From Herbiconiux aconitum (GTDB lineage Bacteria > Actinomycetota > Actinomycetes > Actinomycetales > Microbacteriaceae): DNA of 64,000 nt. The stretch spans positions 310,001 through 374,000 of the forward strand of contig NZ_JANLCM010000002.1 of NCBI RefSeq assembly GCF_024979235.1, read 5' to 3'. A model generated the notes under the pieces. It was given only the letters and a program-made list of their open reading frames with translations. It was not told where the DNA came from and ran no database searches. A program made the translations under genes and the position numbers. Below are positions 42,507 to 51,199 of the stretch, piece after piece. How positions within the stretch are numbered: the stretch's first letter is position 1; every line of letters starts with the position of its first letter.

Positions 42507-42576
42507 CGGCCTGAGCCCTGGTGCCCGACGGGTGAGCCCCTTTTGCTGGCGGTCCGGTCGCCCGGCGTTCGGTGGT

Positions 42577-42885
42577 CTAACCGCCGACGGGGATGTGCCG
42601 CGAGAGCAGGGCTTCGAGCCGGCGCTGGTCGTGCTGCTTGCGCCCCCGGCCGATGGCCAGATCGGCCACGACGACGACGGCGGCGGTGACGACCAGGGTG
42701 ACCGCCCAGATCCACCCGCCGTCCCACGGCCAGCCGAGCCAGGTGAGTGCGACCCAGACGACCGCCGAGACGGCGGCGCCGATGGCGGGGATGAGCACGA
42801 CGCCGTGACGATCGCGGTTCGGCAGCAGGTAACGGGCGCCGAGGCCGAGGATCACTCCGCCGAGGGTGATGAACAGCAGTTCCAT
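42577..42885 (-). CDS. Small membrane protein of unknown function
   Basis: A 102-residue protein with three predicted helices (LLFITLGGVILGLGARYLL; VVLIPAIGAAVSAVVWVALT; IWAVTLVVTAAVVVVADLAI) and a basic cytosolic tail (GRGRKQHDQRRLEALL). I recognise no named family. It starts with ATG, 10 bases after the stop of the DUF3107 gene, so the two are probably cotranscribed. Confidence 0.72.
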   Translation of the reverse strand: MELLFITLGGVILGLGARYLLPNRDRHGVVLIPAIGAAVSAVVWVALTWLGWPWDGGWIWAVTLVVTAAVVVVADLAIGRGRKQHDQRRLEALLSRHIPVGG

Positions 42886-42895
42886 ACTGGGGACG

Positions 42896-43120
42896 TTAGC
42901 CGACGAAGCCGACGCGGCGCGACTCTTCGCTGCCGATCTCGACGTAGGAGAGCGAGGCGACGGGCACGAGGTAGAGCTTGCCCTTGTTGTCGGTGAGCGA
43001 GACGTGCGTTCCGCCGTCGGTCAGTGCGGCCGCGATGGCCTTCTCGATCTCAGCCGGAGTCTGGCTCGACTCGAAGTTGAGTTCACGGGGCGAGTTAGCG
43101 ATACCGATTCGGATGTCCAT
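42896..43120 (-). CDS. DUF3107 small conserved protein
   Basis: A 74-residue protein. MDIRIGIANSPRELNFES, the acidic helix EIEKAIAAALTDG and the C-terminal IGSEESRRVGFVG match the actinobacterial DUF3107 family (M. tuberculosis TB9.4). The function is unknown. The ATG is preceded by AAAGG. It is divergent from adnA, as in related genomes. Confidence 0.93.
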   Translation of the reverse strand: MDIRIGIANSPRELNFESSQTPAEIEKAIAAALTDGGTHVSLTDNKGKLYLVPVASLSYVEIGSEESRRVGFVG

Positions 43121-43269
43121 CTGGTGTGCCTTTCACGTCACGTGATCGGATTGACGACCACCTGCCCAGATTACGGCACCGGTCCGTCGCATCCGCCCAT
43201 CCGGGACGCTCGGGCAACTGCCCAGAGCGAACAGCCGTCGGGTGCGCGGCCGATGTCGGAGGGGGCGGC

Positions 43270-43283
43270 TAGCGTGGGGGCCG
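43270..43283 (+). promoter_or_regulatory. Near-leaderless promoter of adnAB
   Basis: TAGCGT (43270-43275) ends seven bases before the GTG at 43283. This supports the chosen adnA start over the much longer open frame. Confidence 0.45.
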
Positions 43284-46200
43284 TGAAAGAAGGTGCCGTG
43301 ATCGAACTCGACCCCGCACAGCGGTTGGTGCTCGAGCGGCCGGCCGACGCATCCTTCTCCGTCATCGGTGCGCCGGGCAGCGGAAAGACGCTGACCCTGC
43401 TCGAACTCGTGGCCGACCGGGTGGCGCGCGAGGGGTTCGCTCCCGAGAGCATTCTCGTGCTCGCTCCCACGAGACAGAGCGCGACACGATTGCGAGATCG
43501 GGTGGCGCTCCGGCTCGGGGTTCCGAGCAACGGACCGCTGGCGCGCACGCCGACCTCGGCGGCGTTCGAACTGGTGCGTCGGAGTGCTGCCGCATCCGGT
43601 CGTCCGGTCGCGCTGCTGACGGGTGCGGAGCAGGACCGAATCATCGCCGAGCTGCTCGAGGGGGCGCTCGACGATGCGTCGGAGGGGCGGGCAGCGGTCG
43701 TCTGGCCGGAGGAATTGCCCCCGGAGGTGCGGCGACTGCGCGCGTTCCGCACGGAGTTGCGTGAGCTGATGATGCGCGCCACCGAGAACGGACTGTCGCC
43801 GACGGCCCTGCACGAGCTGGGCGCGCGGCACGGGGTTCCGGAGTGGGTGGCGGCGGCGGCGTTCCTCCGCGACTACTACGCAACCGTCGAGGGGTTCGAG
43901 TCCGCTCGGCTCGACTCGGCTGAACTCCTGGCGGAGGGGCGGCGGATCGTACGCGACTCCGGCGCGCTCGGCGGAGTGCGGCTCGTGGTGGTCGACGATT
44001 TCCACGACCTCGCGGTGGGCGCGGTCAACCTCGTGCGCGAGCTCGCACGACAGGGTGCTGCGGTGGTGGCCTTCGGCGATCCGGATGCCGCGACGGCGGG
44101 ATTCCGGGGGTCCGACGTGCGGGCGCTGGGGCAGCTGTCGCGTGCTCTCGGTGTGCCGACGGCGCCCCCCGTGGTGCTGCGCACCTCGTATCGACAGGGG
44201 GGAGCGCTGCGGGCGTTCACACGGCGGGTGACGGAACGCATCGGCACGGCCGCGGCCGGGTCGCAGCGCGACACGCGAGATGTCGGCGCGGAGGCCACGG
44301 CGCCTGGTTCGATCGGCGGACGGGTGCTCACCGTGCAGGCGGATTCGCGTGCGGCCGAGATCGCGACGATCGCACACATCCTGCGCGAACGCTTCCTCCT
44401 GCACAGCACCGACTGGTCGCGGATGGCGGTCGTCGTGCGCTCGGGGGCACTGGTGCCGGCGATCGCCCGCGGGCTGGCTCTGGCCGAAGTACCGACGCGC
44501 ACCCTTTCGGCCGTGCAGGCATTGCGCGACGACTACGCGGCCCGCCACTTGGTGGAGGGCCTGGCGGTCGCTATCGGGGTGGCCGACCTCACCCCGGAGA
44601 TCGTGACGTCGGTCATCCTGGGCCCGCTGTGCGGAGTGGATGCGGTCGGTCTGCGGCGCCTGCGACTGGCTCTCCGCCACGACGAACTGGCGAGCGGCGG
44701 AAGTCGACACTCCGATGAACTGCTGCGGGAGGCCGTGCTGACGCCCGGGGCGCTCGTCACGATCGACTCCGCACCGGCGCGCCGGGTGGCGGCCCTCGGG
44801 GTCACCCTCGCCAAGCTCGGCGCCAGTCACCGGCGCGGTGCGACGATCGAAGAGTTGCTCTGGGAGCTCTGGCAGCGCACCGGACTTGCCAAGCGGTGGG
44901 GCGAACTGGCGGCCGGTGCGGGCATCGTCGCCGATGAGGCGAACCGCAACCTCGACGGCGCCGTCGCCCTCTTCACGGCGGCGAAACGGTCGGTCGAACG
45001 CGAACCTGAGCGGCCGGCCGAACTCTTCATCGACGAGTTCCTCACCGCCGAAGTGCCTGAAGACACGCTGTCGCCGCGTTCCCGCACCGGGTCGGTGCTC
45101 GTCACCACGCCCACCGGCGCGGTCGGCATCGACGTCGCGGTCGTGGTGGTCGCGGGCCTGCAGGAGTCGGTCTGGCCGAACCTCCGGCAGCGTGGCTCCT
45201 TGCTGCACGCGCAGCGGCTGAGTGCCCTGGCCGAGAACGGCGCCGCAGGTGCGGCGTCGGGGGCCGACGAGGCCTTCGGCAGCCCTGACGCCTCCGACGC
45301 GGAGCGGAGCGAACCGCGCCTCCCGGTCGAAGACAGCCGGGCCGAGGTGCTTTCCGACGAGTTGCGGATGTTCGCGCTCGCGGTCTCTCGCTCGCGTGAG
45401 TTGACCGTGCTGAGCTGCGTCTCCAACGACGACGAGCAGCCTTCGCCGTTCTTCGGCCTGGCGCCCGACGCCGATCCGGTGCGCCCGGCCCGACATCCGC
45501 TCTCCCTGCGCGGACTGACCGGCCACCTGCGCCGGCGACTCGTCGAAGAGGGCGACCCGCGTGCCGCAGCGGCCCTCGCCCGGCTGGCGGCGGAACAGGT
45601 TCCGGGGGCCCATCCGGCCGACTGGTACGGGTTGCTCCCCGCGTCCACCGACGAACCGATCGTCGACCCCGACGACGAGGAAGCCGTGGTGCGGGTGTCG
45701 CCGTCGCGCATCGAGGCATTCGAAGAATCGCCGCTCGTGTGGTTCATCGACCATGTGGCGGGCGGTTCGAAGGGGCTCGCCGCGGGCATCGGCACCATCG
45801 TGCACTCCGTGATGGAGCAGGTGGCAGCCGACCCGGAGGCCGAGCTCAGCACCGAGGAGCTGTGGCGGGCCGCCGAGGAACGCTGGCGCGAGCTGCGGTT
45901 CGAGGCGCCATGGATCGAGGAGCGCGAGAAGCGGGCGCTGCACACGAAGCTCGACGGGCTGTCGGAGTATCTGCGGCACTTCGCCGCAGCCGATCATGAG
46001 CTGCTCGGCGCCGAAGCGCCCTTCGCCTTTCGCCAGGGTCGCGCCCAGGTGAACGGATCGATCGATCGCGTGGAGAGGCGCTCCGACGGCCGGGTGCTGG
46101 TGATCGATCTGAAGACCGGCAAGTATCCGGCCGCCAAGGCCGATCTCCCTCGCCACGCCCAACTCGCGAGTTACCAGCTGGCGGTGCGTTCGGGCGCGGT

Positions 46201-46495
46201 GGAAGGGTTCGAAGGTTCTGAAGGTTCTGAAGGCTCTGAAGGTTCCAGCGGGTCCGCCGGCCCCGGGGGAGCCGCTCTGCTCTACGTCGCCAAAGGCGAG
46301 CGTGGAGTGCGGTTCACTCTGCGGGCGCAGGAGCCGCTCGACGACGAGGCGCTCGCCGACATCGCACGGCGCATCGAAGAGGTGGCCGAAGGGATGGCCG
46401 GAGCGACGTTCCGGGGTGTCGCCGAGCCCGAGGAGCGCGACCACCAGAACTCCTACGACTACCGCATCCAGTTGATCAAGGCGGTGTCCGAGTGA
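43283..46495 (+). CDS. adnA: AdnA-like helicase-nuclease subunit
   Basis: A 1070-residue subunit of the AdnAB double-strand-break resection enzyme. An N-terminal UvrD-type motor carries Walker A GAPGSGKTLTLLE. The other motor motifs are eroded: motif II is VVVDDFHDL (Asp for Glu), motif III GDPDAATAGFRG lacks the Gln, and motif V lacks the usual HxxKGLEWD. The C-terminal RecB-family nuclease is intact: GTIVHSVMEQV, GSIDRVERRSDGRVLVID, LKTGKYP and QLASYQLAV. This agrees with AdnA as the accessory motor plus nuclease. The frame opens 139 codons earlier, but the -10 and conserved N-terminus favour GTG 43283. The stop overlaps adnB as GTGA. Confidence 0.9.
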   Translation: MKEGAVIELDPAQRLVLERPADASFSVIGAPGSGKTLTLLELVADRVAREGFAPESILVLAPTRQSATRLRDRVALRLGVPSNGPLARTPTSAAFELVRRSAAASGRPVALLTGAEQDRIIAELLEGALDDASEGRAAVVWPEELPPEVRRLRAFRTELRELMMRATENGLSPTALHELGARHGVPEWVAAAAFLRDYYATVEGFESARLDSAELLAEGRRIVRDSGALGGVRLVVVDDFHDLAVGAVNLVRELARQGAAVVAFGDPDAATAGFRGSDVRALGQLSRALGVPTAPPVVLRTSYRQGGALRAFTRRVTERIGTAAAGSQRDTRDVGAEATAPGSIGGRVLTVQADSRAAEIATIAHILRERFLLHSTDWSRMAVVVRSGALVPAIARGLALAEVPTRTLSAVQALRDDYAARHLVEGLAVAIGVADLTPEIVTSVILGPLCGVDAVGLRRLRLALRHDELASGGSRHSDELLREAVLTPGALVTIDSAPARRVAALGVTLAKLGASHRRGATIEELLWELWQRTGLAKRWGELAAGAGIVADEANRNLDGAVALFTAAKRSVEREPERPAELFIDEFLTAEVPEDTLSPRSRTGSVLVTTPTGAVGIDVAVVVVAGLQESVWPNLRQRGSLLHAQRLSALAENGAAGAASGADEAFGSPDASDAERSEPRLPVEDSRAEVLSDELRMFALAVSRSRELTVLSCVSNDDEQPSPFFGLAPDADPVRPARHPLSLRGLTGHLRRRLVEEGDPRAAAALARLAAEQVPGAHPADWYGLLPASTDEPIVDPDDEEAVVRVSPSRIEAFEESPLVWFIDHVAGGSKGLAAGIGTIVHSVMEQVAADPEAELSTEELWRAAEERWRELRFEAPWIEEREKRALHTKLDGLSEYLRHFAAADHELLGAEAPFAFRQGRAQVNGSIDRVERRSDGRVLVIDLKTGKYPAAKADLPRHAQLASYQLAVRSGAVEGFEGSEGSEGSEGSSGSAGPGGAALLYVAKGERGVRFTLRAQEPLDDEALADIARRIEEVAEGMAGATFRGVAEPEERDHQNSYDYRIQLIKAVSE
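46202..46246 (+). repeat. In-frame 9-bp tandem repeat inside adnA
   Basis: Five units of GAAGG(G/T)TTC(T)-type sequence occur in a row: the degenerate first unit GAAGGGTTC, then GAAGGTTCT twice, GAAGGCTCT and GAAGGTTCC. They encode an (EGS)n linker in the nuclease domain, after QLASYQLAV. Slippage by whole units would keep the frame. Confidence 0.85.
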
Positions 46496-49400
46496 CCGAC
46501 GCCCTCTTCGACCTGGAGGCGCTCGACGACCCGCAGGCCTTCGGGCCGCCACCGCTCCACCTCGGCGCAGTCGGCGCTGTCGGCGCGGACGACGGCCGAG
46601 GCGACGACGGCGGCGCGGGCAGCGAAGCGGATGCGACCATCGGCGCGGTCGAAGGCGCGCGGCTCTCCGCGGTCGAGATCGCCGAGCGTCTCGGTCTTCC
46701 GCGGCCCACCGAGCAGCAGCGCGCCGTGATCGAGGCGCCCCTCGATCCCCGCATCGTGGTGGCGGGCGCCGGCAGCGGCAAGACCGAGACGATGGCCAAT
46801 CGGGTGGTGTGGCTGATCGCCAACGGCCTGGTCGGCGTGCCGGAGGTGCTCGGTCTCACCTTCACCCGCAAGGCCGCCGGCGAACTGGCCGAACGCATCC
46901 GGCACCGCCTGCAGCAGCTGGCCGCCGCGAAGATCACCGAGCTCGCCTTCGACCCTTTCGACGCGCCATCGATCGCCACGTACAACGCGTTCGCGAACAG
47001 CATCTTCCGGGAGAACGCGGTGGTGATCGGCCGGGAGGGCGAGGCGGCCGTGCTGAGCGAAGCCTCGGCCTGGCAGCTCGCCCGCAAAGTGGTGGTGTCC
47101 AGTGCTGACGCGCGACTGCTCCAGGTGGAGAAGTCGGTCGACGTGGTGACATCGGCCGTGCTGGCGCTCAGCCGGGCACTGGCCGAGAACGTCGTGGAGT
47201 CGACCGAGGTGAGTCGCTATGCCGAGCAGTTCACCGCGCTCACCGAGCTGCCCCTCGGGTCGGCGCGGTTGCGCGGCGTTCCGACCGAGCTCGCCAAAGC
47301 TGTCGAGAACGTGGCCACCCTGCCGCTGCTGCTCGCACTGGCGGATGCCTACGCCGCCGAGAAGGTGCGGCGCGGCTACGTGGAGTACTCCGACCAGATC
47401 GCGCTCGCCCTGGCGATCGTCGAGAGCACTCCGCGGGTGGTGGCTGATTACCGAGATCGCTATCGCGTGGTGCTGCTCGACGAGTATCAGGACACCAGTG
47501 TCGTGCAGACCCGTCTGCTCTCGGCACTGTTCCGGGCGCAGCCGGTGATGGCGGTCGGCGATCCGCACCAGTCGATCTACGGCTGGCGCGGCGCGAGTGC
47601 GGCGAACCTGGCGCGGTTCGCCGCCGATTTCGACGGGCACGCGCATCCGTTCGCCCTGTCGACCAGCTGGCGCAATCCTCGGCTCGTGCTCGACGCCGCG
47701 AACGCCCTCGTCGAGCCGCTGTCGGCGACCGCCGGTGTGCCGGTGGAGCAGCTCGGCCCGCGGCCGGGCGTGACCCGAGGCGTGCTCGACATCTCGTTCA
47801 CCGAGACGGTGCGCGACGAGGCCCGCGAGGTCGCGACCTGGCTCGAGCGACAGCTGGCGGTGCGCGACCCGGAAGGCCGACGGCGATCGGCGGCCCTGCT
47901 GTGCCGATCGGTGAAGAAGGTCGAGCCCTTCACCGCGGCGCTCGACGAGCGGGGGATTCCCTATCACGTGCTCGGCATCGGCGGCCTGCTCGGCCAGCCC
48001 GCCGTCGCCGACCTGGTTTCGACGCTCCGGGTGCTCTACCACCCGACTGCGGGGCCCGACCTGGTGCGGGTGCTCGGAGGAGCGCGTTGGCGCATCGGCG
48101 CCAAAGATCTGATCGCTCTGCGCGGTCTGGCGTCGTGGATCGCCCAGCGCGACCACCGCTTCCAGAAACTCGACGCGAGCGTGGCCGGGCAGCTGCGCGG
48201 ATCGGTCGTGGCCGACGAAGACCGCTCCATCATCGACGCTCTCGACTTTCTCGCCACAGCGTCACCCGAGCACGGCGCGGTGAGCGGATTCAGCGAGCCC
48301 GGTCTCGCCCGTCTGCGGCAGGCCGCCGCCCAATTCGCCTACCTGCGCACGCGCGCAGGCCTCGGCCTCGTCGACTACGTCGATCTGGTGCAGCAGGAGC
48401 TGATGCTCGACATCGAGGTGCTCGCGAGCCCGCATGCCACCGCCGGGCGCGCAAGTCTCGACGCCTTCGCCGAGCAGCTCGACTCCTTCCTGGCGCTTGA
48501 CCCGGCGGCCGGGCTCGGCGAGTTCCTGGCGTGGCTCGAGGAGGCGGAGAAACGCGACCGTCTCGAACCCCGCACCGAAGAACCGGAGCCGGGCACCGTG
48601 CAGATCCTCACCATCCACGGGTCGAAGGGCCTGGAGTGGGATGTCGTCGCGATACCGCGCATGGTGGAGGCCGAGCTGCCGGGTGCTCCGCTGTCGAACC
48701 TCGGATGGTTGGGGTTCGGCGAATTGCCGTTCGATTTCCGGGGCGACTCGGCCGAACTTCCCGCCCTCGCCTGGCGCGGTCTCGCCGGCCAGAACGAGTT
48801 CAAGCCCGCTCTGGAGAACTTCAAGGCGGCGAACGCCGATCACTACGCCGCCGAGCAGCGCCGTCTGATCTACGTCGCGGTCACGCGGGCTCGATCGGAT
48901 CTGCTGTTGTCGGGTTCGTTCTGGACGACCGGCGTCAAGAAGGTGCGCGGGCCAGGGCGCTACCTCCGTGAACTGGACGAGATCGGACTCGTGCCTTCTG
49001 GAGCCCTTCCGGAGACCACCGCCTTCGAGGAGAACCCCTTGGCCGAGTCGGAGAGCTGGACGACGTGGCCGCGGGATCCGCTCGGGGCTCGACGTCCGCG
49101 GGTGGCGGCCGCGGCATCCGCGGTGCTGGCCGCCGACCCGGGGTCGACGACTCCCTATGACCACGACATCGAACTGCTGCTCGCCGAGCGCGCCGCGCTG
49201 CGTGGTGAACGGAGGCTCGACGTGCCGGTGCGCATCCCGGCCTCCCGTTTCAAGGATTACGTGGCCGACCCGCAGGCCGTGGTGCGGGCCCTGCAACGAC
49301 CCATGCCGGAGCGACCGTTCCGGGCGACTCGGCTGGGCACGCGTTTTCACAGCTGGGTCGAGGAGCGGTTCCGGCGGCGTGGCGGCAGTTCGTTGATCGA

Positions 49401-49941
49401 TCTCGACCTGGTGGCGGGCGAGAACCTCGACCTCTTCGACGACGAGCTCGATGCGGCCGACGACGACGTCACAGCGGGCGCGGCCTTGGTGGGCGATCAG
49501 ATCGATGCGGCTGAGGACACCGGGCGGATCGATCGGGTCGAGTTGCCCGAGCAGGCCGACGAGCGACGGTTCGCCGAGCTGGTCGCCACGTTCGAGGCAT
49601 CCGAGTTCGCCGACCGGCAGCCGGAGGAGGTGGAGGTGGAGATTCATCTCGTGCTCGCCGACCGGGTGGTGGTGTGCAAGATCGACGCGATCTTCGCCGA
49701 GGGCGACACGTTCCAGGTGGTCGACTGGAAGACCGGAAAAGCGCCGGCCGACGAGGCCGACCTGGAGCTGAAGCAGTTGCAGCTCGCCCTCTACCGCCTG
49801 GCGTACGCGCGCTGGAAGGGCATCGACGTCGAGCGGGTCGACGCCGCGTTCTACTTCGTGGCCGACGACGCCGTGGTGCGCCCCGAGCGCCTCTTCAGCG
49901 AGGGCGAACTCGTGGCGCTCATCCGCGACTCGATGCTCTGA
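46492..49941 (+). CDS. adnB: AdnB-like helicase-nuclease subunit
   Basis: A 1149-residue main motor and nuclease of AdnAB. A low-complexity Gly/Ala/Asp N-terminus of about 60 residues comes first. Intact UvrD-type motifs follow: VVAGAGSGKTETMANRVV (I), VVLLDEYQDTSVVQT (II), VGDPHQSIYGWRGASAAN (III), STSWRNPRLVLDA (IV), LTIHGSKGLEWDVVAIP (V) and LIYVAVTRARSDLLLSG (VI). The C-terminal RecB nuclease has GTRFHSWVEER, CKIDAIFAEGDTFQVVDWK, TGKAP and QLALYRLAYAR. AdnAB processes DNA ends ahead of recombination in Actinobacteria in place of RecBCD. The GTG start overlaps the adnA stop. Confidence 0.93.
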   Translation: MTDALFDLEALDDPQAFGPPPLHLGAVGAVGADDGRGDDGGAGSEADATIGAVEGARLSAVEIAERLGLPRPTEQQRAVIEAPLDPRIVVAGAGSGKTETMANRVVWLIANGLVGVPEVLGLTFTRKAAGELAERIRHRLQQLAAAKITELAFDPFDAPSIATYNAFANSIFRENAVVIGREGEAAVLSEASAWQLARKVVVSSADARLLQVEKSVDVVTSAVLALSRALAENVVESTEVSRYAEQFTALTELPLGSARLRGVPTELAKAVENVATLPLLLALADAYAAEKVRRGYVEYSDQIALALAIVESTPRVVADYRDRYRVVLLDEYQDTSVVQTRLLSALFRAQPVMAVGDPHQSIYGWRGASAANLARFAADFDGHAHPFALSTSWRNPRLVLDAANALVEPLSATAGVPVEQLGPRPGVTRGVLDISFTETVRDEAREVATWLERQLAVRDPEGRRRSAALLCRSVKKVEPFTAALDERGIPYHVLGIGGLLGQPAVADLVSTLRVLYHPTAGPDLVRVLGGARWRIGAKDLIALRGLASWIAQRDHRFQKLDASVAGQLRGSVVADEDRSIIDALDFLATASPEHGAVSGFSEPGLARLRQAAAQFAYLRTRAGLGLVDYVDLVQQELMLDIEVLASPHATAGRASLDAFAEQLDSFLALDPAAGLGEFLAWLEEAEKRDRLEPRTEEPEPGTVQILTIHGSKGLEWDVVAIPRMVEAELPGAPLSNLGWLGFGELPFDFRGDSAELPALAWRGLAGQNEFKPALENFKAANADHYAAEQRRLIYVAVTRARSDLLLSGSFWTTGVKKVRGPGRYLRELDEIGLVPSGALPETTAFEENPLAESESWTTWPRDPLGARRPRVAAAASAVLAADPGSTTPYDHDIELLLAERAALRGERRLDVPVRIPASRFKDYVADPQAVVRALQRPMPERPFRATRLGTRFHSWVEERFRRRGGSSLIDLDLVAGENLDLFDDELDAADDDVTAGAALVGDQIDAAEDTGRIDRVELPEQADERRFAELVATFEASEFADRQPEEVEVEIHLVLADRVVVCKIDAIFAEGDTFQVVDWKTGKAPADEADLELKQLQLALYRLAYARWKGIDVERVDAAFYFVADDAVVRPERLFSEGELVALIRDSML

Positions 49942-49965
49942 CGGCGCCGATTCGCCACTCAGACT

Positions 49966-50037
49966 CGGACTTCGCCAAACGTCGCGACCAGCGGCACTCT
50001 CTACGGGCGTGCATCCCGGCTCGTTTGGAGAAGTCCG
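49966..50037. repeat. 72-bp inverted-repeat element, copy B
   Basis: The arms CGGACTTCGCCAAACGT (49966-49982) and CGTTTGGAGAAGTCCG (50022-50037) bracket a 39-base centre. The element sits between adnB and the convergent phosphotransferase gene. Copy A is at 32537-32608. Part of its centre (CTCTACGGGCG, 49998-50008) repeats once more at 50059-50069. It could also act as a bidirectional terminator. Confidence 0.75.
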
Positions 50038-50094
50038 GGCGCGACCCGGCACTCCCGGCTCTACGGGCGCAACGGTCGCGCCGGGCGGGTGGCG

Positions 50095-51138
50095 CTAGTC
50101 CTCGGCGATGCGGTTCGCGTGCTCGGTGGGCGAGGAACGGCCGGGCAGGGGAGTGCGGTCGAGCATCGCCTCGACGTCTTCGACCGCCATGATCTGGCCG
50201 GTGTCGGTGGAAAGCGGGTTGAGCAGATCGCTCTGCACCGTGCTGCTCAGGCTGCCCAGCATCGACTCGGCGTCGGCCACGATCGAGGCGTCGCGGGTGT
50301 CGACACCGTGCAGCAGCCAGCGCGCGATCTCGAGCTCGGCGTACAGCCGCGCGCGCTTGCGCAGCTGCCGGTCGGCGGGCTTCGAGACGGCGTTCTCGTA
50401 GGCGCCGTAGACGCGATCGGCGCTTTCCGCGCTCGACGCGGAGTTGAGCCAGAACAGGTCGAGCGCCGGGTCGCCGACCCGCAGATTCTGCCAGCCGATG
50501 ATGCCGGTGACCTGGTCGTCGGCGAGCAGGAACGACTCCGGCGCCAGAGCGCCGTTGACCACGGTGGGCTGGAACTGCCAGAGCGCGCTGTCTTCCAGCG
50601 CCAGCGACCACCGGGTGAGGAGCTCTTTCGGCACCTTGCCCGAGGCCGCGGCGCGATCGGCGAGCTTGCGCGAGGTGGCGGCGATCTGGGCGGGCGTGTT
50701 CGTGGTGAGCCCCGCATCCGACACCACCGAGGTCGGCAGCGAGTGCACGGCGGCGATGGCCCGGCCGATCGAATCGGATGCGCTGCGCTCGCCCCCGATG
50801 TCGTGGAGCGAGGCCGGCGTGCCCTGGATGAAGTCGTAGACCACCGCCCGGGTCTCGCCGATCGGCGCTTGGCCGACGAAGGCGGGGATGTGGAACGGGA
50901 GCCGGGAGCGCACCCCGGGGGTGAGGGCGTTGAGGGCGACGAGGTCGCGCGACTGCTCGGACTCGGCATCGGAATTCACCGGAACCCGCACCATATACTC
51001 CTCACCCGACCGCAGGGTGACGACCGCCGAATCGAATCGGCCGTGGGTCGCGCCAGAGAGCGCGCGGGTCGCGACGATGTCGGCTCCCGAGACGGCAGAG
51101 GTCGCGAGCGCGGCTAGAGTGAGGTGAGATCTCGCCAT
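50095..51138 (-). CDS. Phosphotransferase-fold protein with degenerate active site (predicted pseudokinase)
   Basis: A 347-residue protein of the aminoglycoside/choline phosphotransferase fold, shown by AVVYDFIQGTPASLHDI, IGRAIAAVHSLPTS and VGDPALDLFWLNSASS. The catalytic block that should read HGDxxxxN reads NGALAPES (195-202), so the His, the catalytic Asp and the Asn are all replaced. The metal-binding IDW reads IGW (Gly215). The protein should bind a ligand without transferring phosphate. I chose the start at ATG 51138, with GGAG four bases upstream. It lies between adnB (convergent) and nudC (divergent), in a block conserved in Actinobacteria, so it may serve DNA repair or membrane biology. 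No function can be assigned. Confidence 0.82.
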   Translation of the reverse strand: MARSHLTLAALATSAVSGADIVATRALSGATHGRFDSAVVTLRSGEEYMVRVPVNSDAESEQSRDLVALNALTPGVRSRLPFHIPAFVGQAPIGETRAVVYDFIQGTPASLHDIGGERSASDSIGRAIAAVHSLPTSVVSDAGLTTNTPAQIAATSRKLADRAAASGKVPKELLTRWSLALEDSALWQFQPTVVNGALAPESFLLADDQVTGIIGWQNLRVGDPALDLFWLNSASSAESADRVYGAYENAVSKPADRQLRKRARLYAELEIARWLLHGVDTRDASIVADAESMLGSLSSTVQSDLLNPLSTDTGQIMAVEDVEAMLDRTPLPGRSSPTEHANRIAED

Positions 51139-51199
51139 GCTCTCCAGCGTAGGGCGGCTCTCGCCGGTCACGGCTTTCGCCACGCACGATTGGTCAACC

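Noticed and set aside
42866..43282. Possible 139-residue N-terminal extension of AdnA
   Set aside because: It is antisense to the DUF3107 gene, and a -10 sits seven bases before the GTG at 43283.
43133..46552. A 1139-codon open frame on the minus strand
   Set aside because: It is the exact antisense of adnA, composed of Arg/His/Gly-rich shadow sequence caused by high GC; no domain is visible.
50095..51138. Functional antibiotic (aminoglycoside or macrolide) phosphotransferase
   Set aside because: The fold matches, but the catalytic His, Asp and Asn and the metal Asp are all replaced.
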